Part shown: in pieces, positions 11,816-22,716 of the stretch | Layout of the letters: each line of letters begins with the position of its first letter | Numbering within the stretch: the first letter of the stretch is position 1 | Origin: Zygnema cylindricum | Lineage: Eukaryota > Streptophyta > Zygnematophyceae > Zygnematales > Zygnemataceae | Reading direction: 5' to 3' | Assembly (NCBI GenBank): GCA_037447655.1 | Contig: JBBHKE010000516.1 | Location: 303,887 to 367,886 of the forward strand | Length of the DNA stretch: 64,000 nt | Program-made: the position numbers and the translations under genes | Notes under the pieces: generated by a model | Told to the model about the DNA's origin: nothing | The model's database searches: none | Seen by the model: the letters and a program-made list of their open reading frames with translations, nothing else

Positions 11816-13485
11816 TAAGGGTGTGTCCCCATGTGCATAAGTAAGGGTTTTTTTTAGTGTTGTGTATCGGTAAGGATTTGCCGATAACCAATATGGGCCT
11901 TTTTTCGGGGACCCGATAATCGATATATTGGTACGATATATCGCTATCAGTCTTATCGTTGATAAGTAGCCGATATCGGCTACCACGGCAATATGTCGAT
12001 AACGATAACTATCGGCGATAACTGTACGAGCCGTACAGATAAATGTACGGCATGTACACTCAACTGTACGTCTTATTCCCCTGACGCGCCCTACTCACAA
12101 CCCCTGAGGTACCTACCAATCAGATCATTTGTACAAGCCTGAAGTACAGTAGCCGGCATAAGATGTGTACGTCTTTAGTACGGCTCCACTTAAAACGATG
12201 TACCTTTCACATCCGACGCCGTGGCTTTGTCCCTTTATTTTTTGGGATCCACTGGAAACCTGCCATGTGTCAATCTGTCGGCTTTTTTGGCAAAAGCCGC
12301 CAAAAAGCCATTCCGAGATGCTGGCGCTCACGCTGACCGTCCGCTCGTATTTTCTCATTGAATGTCGTCCGTTCGATTCCGGCGGCGAGTATAATGTTAT
12401 TTTGCATCTGTTGTACTTTGTGTCCGCCGTCTTTTTACTGTTCCATGATAATCAGTTTATTCGTACATTTTCGTACGTTCCCGTAAAATTTATGTTTAGT
12501 TAACCGCCCAAAAAGTAATACAAAGTGCAACATATTATTTCGTCAAATTTCGTACATTTCCCGTAAAAAACCGTACATTTCAAGTAAATTTACCATTTAG
12601 TTTACCGGACAGAAAGCACTTCGGACAGAAAGTACAGAAAGTACAAATATATTGGGACCGCTGACCGTTTGATAACCGATAGCTATCAGTATCGGTGTTA
12701 TCGCGATAAGTTTTTTACCGATACACAACACTAGTTTTTTTCTGTCGTTTTCCTTTAAAACTTAGCGTCGTACTGCCTAAGTTCCAACTGTACGAAGGAA
12801 TCGCAAATTTGTAGAGTACAATTTGCGTCACCCTCGAACTTAGGATGTACGAAAAATTGTCAACTTGTGTTTTTCGACCCACTTCGATGACAAAAAACGT
12901 CATCTTCAACCTTATCTTTAAAACACATGCGCGATGTGTTTTAAAACTATGGATTTTACATAAACAAATAGGAACACATATTCGCACGTTCCGTAATTTT
13001 CGAAGGATTTCACACGATTTTCATAGTCAAAGGAAAGTACGAAAGTCGCAATGTTTTGTCCGTTTCCATTTAATACGACAAAGAAAATTACATAATTTGT
13101 TTGGTTTTGTCAGTTTTCGTCCAGTACGGATTTTTTTTTGCAAGGGTCTCGAAATTCCGATGCCATTTCACGTTGACCGGACAAGAGACGCAAAGGCAAA
13201 GCGCAACTTCTTCAACTGTGAAACGGTACAGGGTGGAAGGGGGTACGTCTACAATGTCACGGTAAGACATGCGACGTCACACAAGCAGTTCCAAAAAATA
13301 ACGTCCGACAACACAAATTGTAGACGTTGACAACCATCACGGGTATTGCCGACGTATACAATCGTCACAAACGTAACTTACGATACGTTCTTACACATAG
13401 GGACACTTTAAAAGCAAGTCCGCCGGATCCGCGCTAAAATACAAAGTAAGTTCGCTAAGTTACAAGTACATGGGGACATACCCTA
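11816..13485. mobile_element. TIR element X, copy 1, carrying a nested hAT-like MITE
   Basis: The left terminus TAAGGGTGTGTCCCCATGT is the inverted partner of the right terminus (ACATGGGGACATACCCTA), and the interior matches copy 2 at 25670-26268 in the opposite orientation. Without the nested MITE and its target duplication the element is about 783 bp. Termini of the form TARGG fit the hAT YARNG rule, but no 8-bp target duplication could be identified, so superfamily assignment is open. Open frames in it (such as 12845-13330) are not conserved in the other copies. Confidence 0.7.
11855..12733. mobile_element. hAT-like MITE, copy 1 (879 bp)
   Basis: It has 19-bp perfect terminal inverted repeats, TAGTGTTGTGTATCGGTAA at the left and its reverse complement at the right. 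It is flanked by the 8-bp direct repeat GTTTTTTT (11847-11854 and 12734-12741). Terminus TAGTG fits the hAT consensus YARNG and the 8-bp duplication is the hAT length. Copy X2 at 26230-26240 shows the corresponding uninterrupted site. No transposase is encoded, so it is non-autonomous. Confidence 0.87.
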
Positions 13486-13706
13486 AGTTTTTTTAGCGTA
13501 TAAAAATAATTACCGTGGTGTACGCTATTTAAGAATTTGAAAATTTTGGAAAAAATCATACATTCTAATTGTTTGGTTATGGTAATTTGGATCTTTGAAA
13601 AAAAAAATGTCGGTCGCAAATATGCTTACACTAATATAGGTCTCCGTACAAAATCTGACAAATCGTACACAAATTGTACATTCACACGGTCGAAACGCGG
13701 CTGTCG

Positions 13707-13716
13707 NNNNNNNNNN
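13707..13716. other. Assembly gap (10 N)
   Basis: Ten unspecified bases. The fixed length suggests a scaffold gap of unknown size. It cuts repeat copy Y3 and precedes X copy 3, so sequence is probably missing. Confidence 0.97.
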
Positions 13717-13959
13717 AAGTTTTTGACCTTACTTTTTTAGGTGTGAGTTGCTTCGTGCTGTTTTTTTTTGTTTAACTAATGAAACTGCCTGCATTTGCTT
13801 GTTTTGTATTGCTTATCACATGGAAAGTAAGCAGCGAACTTAAGCAAACTTTTAAAACTAAAAAAAAATGTGCACGCTTATGAACAAGGATAAACAAAAA
13901 GTTTTTATGAAACAAATTTTTGTGTAGAAGGTACACAAAATTTCTTTTCTAACTTCTAC

Positions 13960-15507
13960 CGCATAAAACCGTACCGGCCCCCAGTTAAAATAGAAAACAA
14001 AAGAAGTACATTTTGCGTTATCGTCAAATTTAGGATGTACTACATGTTGTCTTCTTGTGTTTTTTGACCCCCGGCCATGCCAAAATACGCCATCTTCAAT
14101 CTTTTCTTTAAAACACATGGAAGATGTGTTTTTAAACAAAGTATTTTTGAAAAACAAATAGGAACAAGTATTCGCACGTGTAAAAAAAAATCAAAATTTT
14201 CAAACGAATTCAAGCGACGAATGAAAGGTACACTATTCGTTATGTTTTGTTCGTTTACGTCCGTCAAAGTAATCAATTTGTTTTTTTTTGTCGTGCTTCG
14301 TTGAGTGTGGATTTTTTCATTCCAGTTTTTGAAAATTACCATGCCATTTCATGAAATCGTGAGAAATCTTTGAGGGCGCCCCAGGAAGTCGCACGCGCTA
14401 GCCTCTCTCACGCACCCTCGCATTTTCTCCTTCAAACTTCACTATTCCTCATCCTTCCACCGAGCGGCTTTACGCTGACCCGCGGGAAGCTGGAAAAAAC
14501 TTTTTTTGCCTTAAAAAAATGAAAACCCACAATTATCATTGCTATGTTTTTTAACTGGAGAGGCGGAAATTTATTATGATTTTTTTTTATTATTATTTGT
14601 TTTTCTTTATTATCTTTATTTTTTTACACAAGAATGGAAAAATCAATGCATCCAGTTGGAGTTAAAAAGAAAACTTAAATTTTTGGTGATTATATCAAAT
14701 AACAGATAGGTTTCTCTAGGAGGAAGAGAGTTTCAAAGCGCGTGGAAATTGCCAAAAAGGCAACCGTACAGGGAAGGCAGCATCAGCCATGGACAGTCCA
14801 TAGACTAAGGGTTGAAAAAGTAAATGTCTACAAATGTCACATAATTATGCGGCGTCACTGACCATTTTTGAACAATCGGGTGCGTCATCACAAATTGTAG
14901 ACGTTGATAGCCGTTACGGGCATCGTCAACGCATCCAATAGTCACACCCTTAAGTAACATTTTTTGTAGTGTTGTGTATCGGTAAGGATTTGACGATAAC
15001 CGATATGGGCCTTTTTTCGGGTAGCCGATAGTCGATATATCGGTACGGAGATATATGTACGGATTGTACAGATAAATGTAAGGCCAATCATACACGTAAA
15101 TCATATACAAAAATAAACGTACTGAGGTGCCTACCAATCAGATCATTGTACAGGCCGAAAGTACAGTAGCCGACATAAGATATGTACGGCTTTAGTACGG
15201 CTCCAGATAAAAAGATGTACCTTTCACATCCGACGTTATGGCTTGTCCCTTTCTTCCATGGGATCCACTGGAAACCTGCCACGTGTACTAGGGACAGAAA
15301 GTACAGAAAGTACAAATATATCGGTAGCTCTGACCGTTAGATAACCGATAACTATCGGTATCGGTGTTATCGCGATAACTTTTTTACCGATACACAACAC
15401 TAATTTTTTTTTTTACACATAGGGACACCTGAAATCCGGGTCCGCCGGATCTGCGCTAAAAAACAAAGTAATTTCTGTAAGTTTCAAGTACATTGAGACG
15501 CACCCTA
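13960..15507. mobile_element. TIR element X, copy 3, with internal insertion and nested hAT-like MITE
   Basis: From about 13960 the sequence follows X copy 1 (around 12800-13150: the 'ttaggatgtac' block, the 'aaacacatg' block, the 'caaataggaaca' block). It diverges at about 14360-14800, then matches again around 14820-14950 and 15412-15507, ending in the X right terminus CGCACCCTA. The left terminus is not recognised. The hAT-like MITE at 14967-15402 sits inside it. Confidence 0.6.
14967..15402. mobile_element. hAT-like MITE, copy 2 (436 bp)
   Basis: It has the same 19-bp terminal inverted repeats as copy 1 and flanks of ATTTTTTG (14959-14966) and ATTTTTTT (15403-15410), an 8-bp target duplication with one mismatch. 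It shares the 'cctaccaatcagatcatt' and 'cctttcacatccgacg' blocks with copy 1 but lacks the segment corresponding to about 12270-12610, so it is an internally deleted relative. Confidence 0.87.
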
Positions 15508-15854
15508 ATATTTCGTTCATTTCTCCATTAGGTCGTGTCAGCAATGTAACTTTCGCGTACGTGCTTTCTTTCGATTGGATGCACGTAGGTTCCTGTTCTG
15601 ACGGCGAGCATAGTCAAAGATTCCAAAGCGCAAAATCTGAATAGGTATCCGTAGAACCAGCCGCAAAATAGTTTACCTGAATGTACAATTTGTAGGTTAG
15701 TTTTTTGTCCTTTCTGTCTTTATTTTGTCGTTCGTGCTTCGTCGTGGCGCCGCAAATTACGGATGACGATGGATGGTGGTGGAGGCGTCACGGCACATTC
15801 TTCAACAAACTTTTTGTGGTGGTTTTCGTCGGATCTGATTCCCGCTTGTCCGAA

Positions 15855-15893
15855 GGGGGGGGGGGAGGGGGGGGGGGGGGGGGGGGGGGGGGG
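15855..15893. repeat. Poly-G tract
   Basis: A run of 38 G broken by one A at 15866. It can form G-quadruplexes and is a likely sequencing or assembly weak point. It marks the outer edge of the tRNA-Ala-containing repeat. Confidence 0.95.
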
Positions 15894-15897
15894 AGAG

Positions 15898-16510
15898 AGT
15901 CAGAGTACGGTAATGTACGTTGATGTACGGTATAGTACGGTAATATACGGTATTGTACGGTAACCGAGAGTGTGAAAATTGAAGCAGAGTTAGGTTCGGA
16001 CTCCATGTCGAGAACACGTAGTCTCCTTTGATTGGCTGCCATCGAAAATAACTTAGATTTTGGGGTACGGCGGTACTACATTTTTTGTCGCGTCCGAACG
16101 AATCATTGTTGCAAAACTCGCGATTGGGAAACCGTATGGACAAGAAAAAAAGGCAGGTCAGCATATCAACGTCATGCTGACATCATAAATCGCCGACAAG
16201 GTGAACCCTGAAATAATGTTGCCCCCGAAGCACATAACTATTTCGAGTTTCAAAGTTCATGTTGTTAAATTGACAGCATGTTTCACGGGACGCAAGCTTT
16301 TACCTGTTTAACAAAATTGAAAAAAATCATTTAATGACAAACGGGTAAATTACCAGGTCATCGTGAGCTTAGAGTTTTGTGGTAATTTATCAAATATTAA
16401 CACAATAAACTAAATAACATAAATATAATTTTCGTACGGGGATGTAGCTCACATGGTAGAGCGCTCGCTTAGCATGCGAGAGGTACGGGGATCGATACCC
16501 CGCATCTCCA
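15898..16510 (+). repeat. tRNA-Ala-tipped repeat, plus copy
   Basis: About 610 bp that recur in inverted orientation at 30204-30852. It starts with short (GTACGGTAAT)-like repeats, continues through single-copy-looking sequence (for example 'tgattggctgccatcgaaaa' on this strand) and ends exactly at the 3' end of a tRNA-Ala gene. Beyond the tRNA the two copies are unrelated. Confidence 0.85.
16438..16510 (+). tRNA. tRNA-Ala (anticodon AGC)
   Basis: A 73-nt cloverleaf. The acceptor stem GGGGATG pairs with CATCTCC and contains the G3-U70 wobble that identifies alanine tRNAs. The D arm is GCTC/GAGC, the anticodon stem is CTCGC/GCGAG with loop TTAGCAT (anticodon AGC), the T stem is CGGGG/CCCCG and the discriminator is A. 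The T loop reads ATCGATA instead of TTCGANN, so conserved T54 is replaced by A; this also alters the B box. A TTTT run directly follows (16511-16514) and could terminate Pol III transcription. No intron. Partial anticodon-arm-like sequence follows at 16528-16551. Confidence 0.9.
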
Positions 16511-17504
16511 TTTTATTCATTTCCAATCGCACGCTTAGCAGGCGAGATGTACGGGACGCTGTCCCTGTACGTAAATACACTTATTACAGTAATGAACCTC
16601 ACTTTTCGCCTGATGGAGGTTCGCCCTAATGCGAAAAAAAATCCATTAGGTCTACCAGATTCGCCCGCGTGGATATGCCTTTCCCCGACAGATAACCGCA
16701 TGCGATAGGCCGATGCGCGACGCGTCGACGATTGCCTTTTGGCCATCCAACGGCTCGCTTACGTCAGCTACGCATCGCACTAAAAATTATAAAACGTGCG
16801 CACGCTAAACATTTAATAGCGTCACATCTTAAAACATACGCTTGAAAAGCCTATCACCACTTTCGCAGAAAATGCGTCGGCGTTTCGAAGGTTCAGCGGA
16901 TGATTTGCCGGTGGTTCCGGAAATCCCGCGATGGTTGACCAGGACCAATGAAATTTCGTGCTTCGTGGTACAGTCATCTCGTCCATCAAACACTACACGC
17001 CAAAAATCACCGACAAGAACAAACAAGTTTTGAAAATTTTGAAAACTGTGGAAAAGTAGCCGACAAAATGATTAGAATCAATACTGGACATCTGCGGCAA
17101 GATGCCAAACAGGGCTTATCTACAGAACTGTACTTTTGAAGTTTCATGGTAATCTCGTTACTCCACTAAACGACAAAATTCTCCGACAAACACCAACAAA
17201 CTCTGAAAACATTAAAAATTGTAGAAAGGTACACGTACAATAAGTACAGCCGGAACCGAGGTGTACGGATGTTTACCGATGATGTACGGACGCCACACTG
17301 GTCCTGCTCATATATATCTCTCTGGCGCCGATTCCAGTCTCAGACAATTTTGCAGTGTGCACACGCCCTCGCACGCACACCAAAAAAAAGAGAGGATGCC
17401 AGAGTCAGGACAAGGGAGAGAGTAAGCAAGAGAGAGAGCGAGACCAGGAGCAAGAGAGAAAGAGCGAGGGAGTGAGAGAAGAGAGAGAGGGAGAAAGGGA
17501 GGTG
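16511..17504. other. Intergenic stretch upstream of the LRR gene
   Basis: Apart from the degenerate anticodon-arm-like sequence just after the tRNA and a purine-rich (GAGA) 5' leader at about 17395-17500, no gene is recognised. The leader directly precedes the proposed start codon of the LRR gene and may be its promoter or 5' UTR. Confidence 0.5.
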
Positions 17505-20500
17505 ATGGCTCCACAAAAAACCTCTCAGAATGGAGGACTGTTCAGGTAAACCATCGGTTCACTGTTTTATTTCTGTTTTATTTTTGTAAAAACTTAGTTC
17601 TAAATATTTTGGCTTTTTCCCTGTAACCATTCATGTGCACCTGTTCAGTTTTCCGTTTTCCGTTTTCCCTTCCCTGCAGCTCCTCCTCCATCTTGTTCCT
17701 CTTTTGTCTTTTTCTGGGAACACTGGCAGCGGAAGGAGCCAAAATGTCTTTGTCAGATAGTGAGTCCTCCATCCCTCTCCCTTCCCACCACCCCTCCTTC
17801 TTCCACCAACCCACACTAAAAAACTGTCGACCCACTTCTTCTTTTTTCCCAACTTGATTGGCATTAATTTTGTGATTTGTGGATTTCCCTCATTTTTGTC
17901 GTTTTCTGCATCTTTGTCGGAGTAGAGAGCTGGGAGTGACATCTGTGACAAGTAATCTGGCTCGTCCTTTTTTCACTTCTTTTTTTTTTACATTGTTCTT
18001 TGGAAAACATGCTCGAAAGTTTCTGTGACATTTGTCACAGCCAGATCTCACTCACACATATACACACACACTCCCCCATTATTTTTCTCCCCAAGTATCC
18101 TCTCACTCGATTTCTTACCCCTTCTCCCTCTCTCCGCTTTCCCTCCCTTGTCTTTCCTCTACCGTCTCGCTCACCTCCCACCCTCTCCCCTCTCCCCTCT
18201 CCCCTCTCCCATATTCTCCCTCCTTTTTCTGGGGGTGCAGGAGCAGCTTTAATCAAGGTGAAGAAGGGATTTGGGGTTCCGGTCCTTAACCCCAATTTGT
18301 TGAAATCTTGGTATTTATCGAATGCGAATTGTGCAAAATGGCTTGGAGTTTCTTGTAATTCGAAAGGACGAGTAGTCAACATGTAAGAAATCGTTTTTGA
18401 ATTTTTGTAATATTCTTTCGTTGACCTCTTGGTTTAGTAAAAATTTAATGGGTAGTTGGACTGGAGGTGGGTTTAAAAGTGGACAATAGGAAATTGAAAT
18501 TGGAATTATCTTTTACCGGTCGACCGGCGAGACTTTATGATGCCTATGTTATGTTTTGTAAGTGATTCTCTTGAAAAATTTAGTAACACGGTTATCTTTC
18601 AAACATCATGCATAGGATTTGTCCAAAATGTCAAAATTTTGGTTGCATTTGTGTAGAAAATTTGTGGGCAAGGAGTAAAATTTTGATGACTATGGTGATT
18701 GCATGAATTCAAATAAAAGTTTTGAGTTCAGTTTTCCACAATGAAAGCCTGAAATCTCCCTAATTTTTTTTTTTTTTTTTCTGTTTGTAGAACGTTGATC
18801 TTGCAGGATCTTCCGGGAACTATTTCGAGCGCAATTGGAAAAATCACTTTTCTGAAAACCTTGTATGTGGAATATTTCACAGAAATGCTTTTTGTTTTAT
18901 ATATATTTAAATCATTGAACTTAAAAATCTTGTGTTTTTCTCATAGTTTTCTTCAAATTTAATGAAGATCACTTCACTTTCCCACTACATTTAGTTAATA
19001 TTCCTGTTTATTATTATTTGATCTCAAAATGTGAAAGGGAAAAATCTTAGATTCCCATTTCTATTACTTATTGTTTATTGATTGGTATTGTTTTTTTTTT
19101 TCTTTCTAATTATAAACGAAGGGTTATTCCTCTCAACCGTCTTAAAGGAGTCCTTCCCGACACTATTGTCAACTTACGATATCTCGAAATTTTGTAAGAT
19201 TTTTTTTTTCGAGGTTTTGCATTTTTTATTTTTTTCTAAAAACCGATTTCTTTGACTGTGAATTATTGCAATTGACAAAAATAATCTCCAATAAAAGAAA
19301 ATAACCATTTCTTTTAGCGTCCTCTGCTTGTTTCAAAATTTCCACGAGTCTGGTTTAGTTTATTTGGTCTCGTTAATTTTTTGCTTTAAGTCTGAAAACG
19401 AAGTTCAGAAAGATTACATCGGTATATTTTCCTGCACAAACTAAAATAAATTATGGGTCGAGAATTGTAATATTGACATTTCAACCTTTAAATTTTCTCA
19501 AACAAAATTCATTTCACACGGGAAATTGGAAACAAAATTAATGCAACACTGAAAGTCTCCTGCACATGTTTTTGACATCTTATATTGAATTTGTTGTGAT
19601 TCAATTTTGATTTTAATCCAATTTTTTCTGTGCAATATCAGAGATGTTTCGGCACAAGAAGGTACCCTTGGAGGTCCACTTCCAATTGGCATCGGAAAAT
19701 TGCAACGTTAAAAAGAGTTGTGAGTTGAATTTGTATTCTTAATCGAATCAATAACAGTGGTAACGATGTAATTAATAGCAAAAATCACGATGTATATGAA
19801 ACATTTTTATGAATATTCATACAGTTTTCCATTTTGTATATGAACGTTTTTTATACATGAGACGTTTTCCACAATCTATTTCGTCCAACAAATACGATTT
19901 TGTGTTTCTTTACTCGTTTTCTTGACGCTTTTGAATTTTGAGGGTCCTCACACTTTCTGACAGCTTTGCCTTATGAGGATACCTGTGAAAATTTAAGCAT
20001 TTTGGTCACTCAACTCTCTCTCTCTCTCTCTCTCTCCCCCCTCCCCCTCTCCCCCTCTCTCCCTCCCTCCCTCCCACCCCTCCTCTCACCTTTTTATATG
20101 CCTACTTCCTTTCTCTCTTTTTGACACATGATATTTTGTTTGTTTTTGTTTTGTTATTATTTAAAGGTTATTGGGTTTCAATAAATTCAATGGAACCATT
20201 CCAAATTCCATCGGAAAACTCACCAGACTCACAACTTTGTAAGATTTTTTTTGTCTTTACAATTCCTGGCTTGATTTATGATTTTTCCATTTAAATGTTA
20301 TAATTTTTTGTTTCATAAATTTACAAAGACACATTTTTTTTTGATTTGTTTTCGAGTAAAATGTAAAACATCGGGTGCAGATGTTCATCAACATCTTTGC
20401 GGTATATGCATAAAGCACATATGATTTGTAAGGAAATAACATCTTCATGGTCTATATATGCAGAATGCACATAAGATTTTTAAGGAGCTCTATAAATTTG

Positions 20501-21428
20501 TTCAAATTTGCAGGAGGTTGAATTTCAATAACTTTGAGGGACGCATTCCGACCTCAATCAAAAATTTGAAACTTTTATAGCAGTTGTAAGTATTTTTTTA
20601 TAAGTTTACTTTTGAAAAGTCTTTCAAATTCCGAAAACCACGAATAAACGGTGGCAGTCAGTCCACAATGTTGTCAGATTTCAAAGTAATTCCTTACAAA
20701 TTGTAATCGTACAATATTATCCGTGGAATGTCTTGTCTGTTTGTCATTTGTTTTCCAAGCGTTCTTTCATCCGTCCACATTAAGTATTGTCAATAGTGGA
20801 TTTAAAAGCTAGAATGGCATAGGTATCTTATCCATGAAAATTATCACAACATTTCGAGTCAAATGATTGCACTGTTTCCACATTGATTATTGCAAATGTC
20901 GGAGTTAAATGTTAGAATGACCTGCGTGCCGTTTCCATACGAATTGTTCAAACGATCCAAATTTAATGATTGCCACTTGTGTTTGACTTGGCAACATAAC
21001 TCACAAATACTAGCGTGAATAGTGGAGTTTCGTCCCTAAAAGGTAGAATGTCATGCGCATCTCTATATTTAATGCTACTCCCGAATTAATTTTCTTCCCC
21101 AATGATTGATAGTGTGTTAAACTTGTTAATGAAATCCACACCAATTTTGGATAACAATCTAATGTTACCTATTATTTTTCCCAATCTATTTTCCAGGTAT
21201 CTTTTCAATAACTATTTCACAGGATCCCTCGTCATCGATGCGAATTTCTCATCCACTGCGGGAGTAGTCATCTCGGAAAACTATTTTTCGGGCCCCATCA
21301 CTGTCACCGCTAACGGAAAAACCGTTCTGTACGAGCCTTCAAAACAACTGCCTGTTTTCTCAGAATACGAACTGACGGTCGACAAACGCTCCTGTTACCG
21401 CCGTGAGTCAACCATCCACAGTAATTAG
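17505..21428 (+). pseudogene. LRR protein gene with signal peptide, two in-frame stops
   Basis: The model has nine exons: 17505-17545, 17680-17759, 18241-18382, 18791-18862, 19122-19193, 19642-19719, 20167-20238, 20514-20585 and 21197-21428. All junctions are GT-AG and phase-compatible. Exons 1-2 give an N-terminus with hydrophobic core ILFLFCLFLGTLAA at residues about 18-31, a likely secretion signal. Exon 3 is an LRR N-terminal domain (AALIKVKKGF, then KSW, CAKWLGVSC). Exons 4-8 each encode one LRR (for example FNKFNGTIPNSIGKL) in 72- or 78-nt modules bounded by phase-2 introns, as in plant LRR receptor genes. Exon 9 starts with an LRR (YLFNNYFTGSL) and ends in a Cys-containing tail. TAA at 19709-19711 replaces a consensus Leu, and TAG at 20578-20580 lies near the end of exon 8. 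Both exons could be skipped without frame loss, so loss of function is likely but not proven. No transmembrane or kinase exon is seen. Confidence 0.78.
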
Positions 21429-22231
21429 TTCTTGAGAATTGTGATTGAGAAAGGTGGGGAAGCTATAGGAGAAGAAGCCGAAGCCATGGCAAAGAAAGCA
21501 TGATGACGCAAAGGAAAGGAAGAAGAGGATTCCAATGAAGGCTTTGTAATTTGATTTGTAATAATGATAGGAGGCCGAGAAATTGATGTACAGTTGAGAA
21601 GCCTATCATTTACTAAATGTACGCACTACAAGGGTCTAGGGGAAAATTTCCATCGGAACACATTTCAGTATATTTGGCTGATGGGTTAAAATTGAAACGT
21701 CTGGCTGGAAAAGATAACCGTTTTCTGTTACGAATTTTCAAAAGTTAGTACATAACATCTGTTAAACGCATTGCAAAATGTTCTGATGAAAATTTCCCCT
21801 AAGATATGAGAACAAATTTGGGCGCTAAGGTAAGTGACAAACAAGGCAGCGAATGAGTACAACGATGGAGGACAAAAGGTCCAATTTAACTTGTGTCATT
21901 TAATAAACAATAAAATACAATTGGTACAGGACCATAATGAAATCGTAACAAAACATGCACGAGACATTTGCTGTTCTTTTTCTCCATCATATGCTTTGAT
22001 TCTTGTGATAAGATGATGCTTCACTTTCATTCGACAATGACAGCTCAATTTTCTGGGTAGTCTCCGCATGAATTTTCACTGGTATTTCTAAATTCCCTCA
22101 ACCGTTTCTTTTTAATGTTTACTTACGTTTTAGATTTGCCAACTTTTTGAGCAACTTTTAAAGTTTAACTTTAAATACTGAATAAATTTTCCTTGTTTTG
22201 GCGTTTGTTACAGTCTGAGGATTCAAAGGTG
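20888..22231 (+). repeat. Tandem duplication of the LRR gene 3' end, copy A
   Basis: About 1.34 kb covering part of the last intron, the last exon and downstream sequence. It is closely similar to copy B (22717-24195). Relative to B, the exon here has one extra A near 21320 and a deletion of about 135 bp that removes the Cys-rich part and restores the frame. Confidence 0.88.
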
Positions 22232-22716
22232 AATTGCATCGTTAACTGCAATTTTGTGTCCTCCATTGGACTACAGAATACAGAAAGCCTCTAGATAGTA
22301 TTTAACTAACCCACTTTAAGCCACGACCACTTCTGCACAAGAAGGCAAACTGACAATTTGACTGCACCCCTTAACTGCCTGGACTCCCTTGAGTCCGTAA
22401 GAAAAAAAAATCATTGAAAACGGCCAACCAGCCAATAAGTTATGAGGCACTAAAAAATGCCAATTTGTACAAACTCTCAAAGGGAGAGGTGACTACCTAC
22501 CAAAATTTTCTAAGTCCTGATTCCTTCTAATAACTTCTATCTACTGAAGTACGGACCAATCAAATTACTGTACCGTACCAAAAGGTACTACTGCCGGTGT
22601 ACCTTTTGTACGGCCTATGTACGACAAGGCTATTAAGTGGACGCGTGTCTGCTTTTTACTTGTCCGTACATTCCTCGGAATTCCTATGACCGAATGTCAT
22701 CTCTCCACGTGGCTTA
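22232..22716. other. Spacer between the two duplicated blocks
   Basis: No gene seen. The part at 22546-22690 is rich in GTAC-containing words (gtaccgtacc, gtacggcc), like the dispersed TIR elements elsewhere in the window, so it is probably transposon-derived. Confidence 0.5.

Larger units (their letters stand above)
11793..13706. mobile_element. TA-flanked MITE, copy Y3, split by another element and cut by the assembly gap
   Basis: It begins after TA at 11791-11792 with the same CACCGCCAATCG terminus as Y2, keeps Y2 similarity up to 11815, is interrupted by element X (11816-13485), and resumes at 13486 with the Y2-like interior (tttagcgtataaaaataatt). The copy runs into the N gap at 13707, so its right end is not seen; the sequence after the gap does not look like Y. 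Confidence 0.72.

Noticed and set aside
12845-13330. 161-codon plus-strand frame in element X
   Set aside because: The frame is not kept in X copies 2 and 3 and has no recognisable domain; it is chance within a non-coding element.
19642-20585. Reassigned stop codons (TAA/TAG read as glutamine, as in some ulvophyte algae)
   Set aside because: The TAA replaces a consensus leucine, not glutamine. The CAF and transporter exons contain no in-frame TAA or TAG, and the unknown gene and the copia pol fragment end with TAA.
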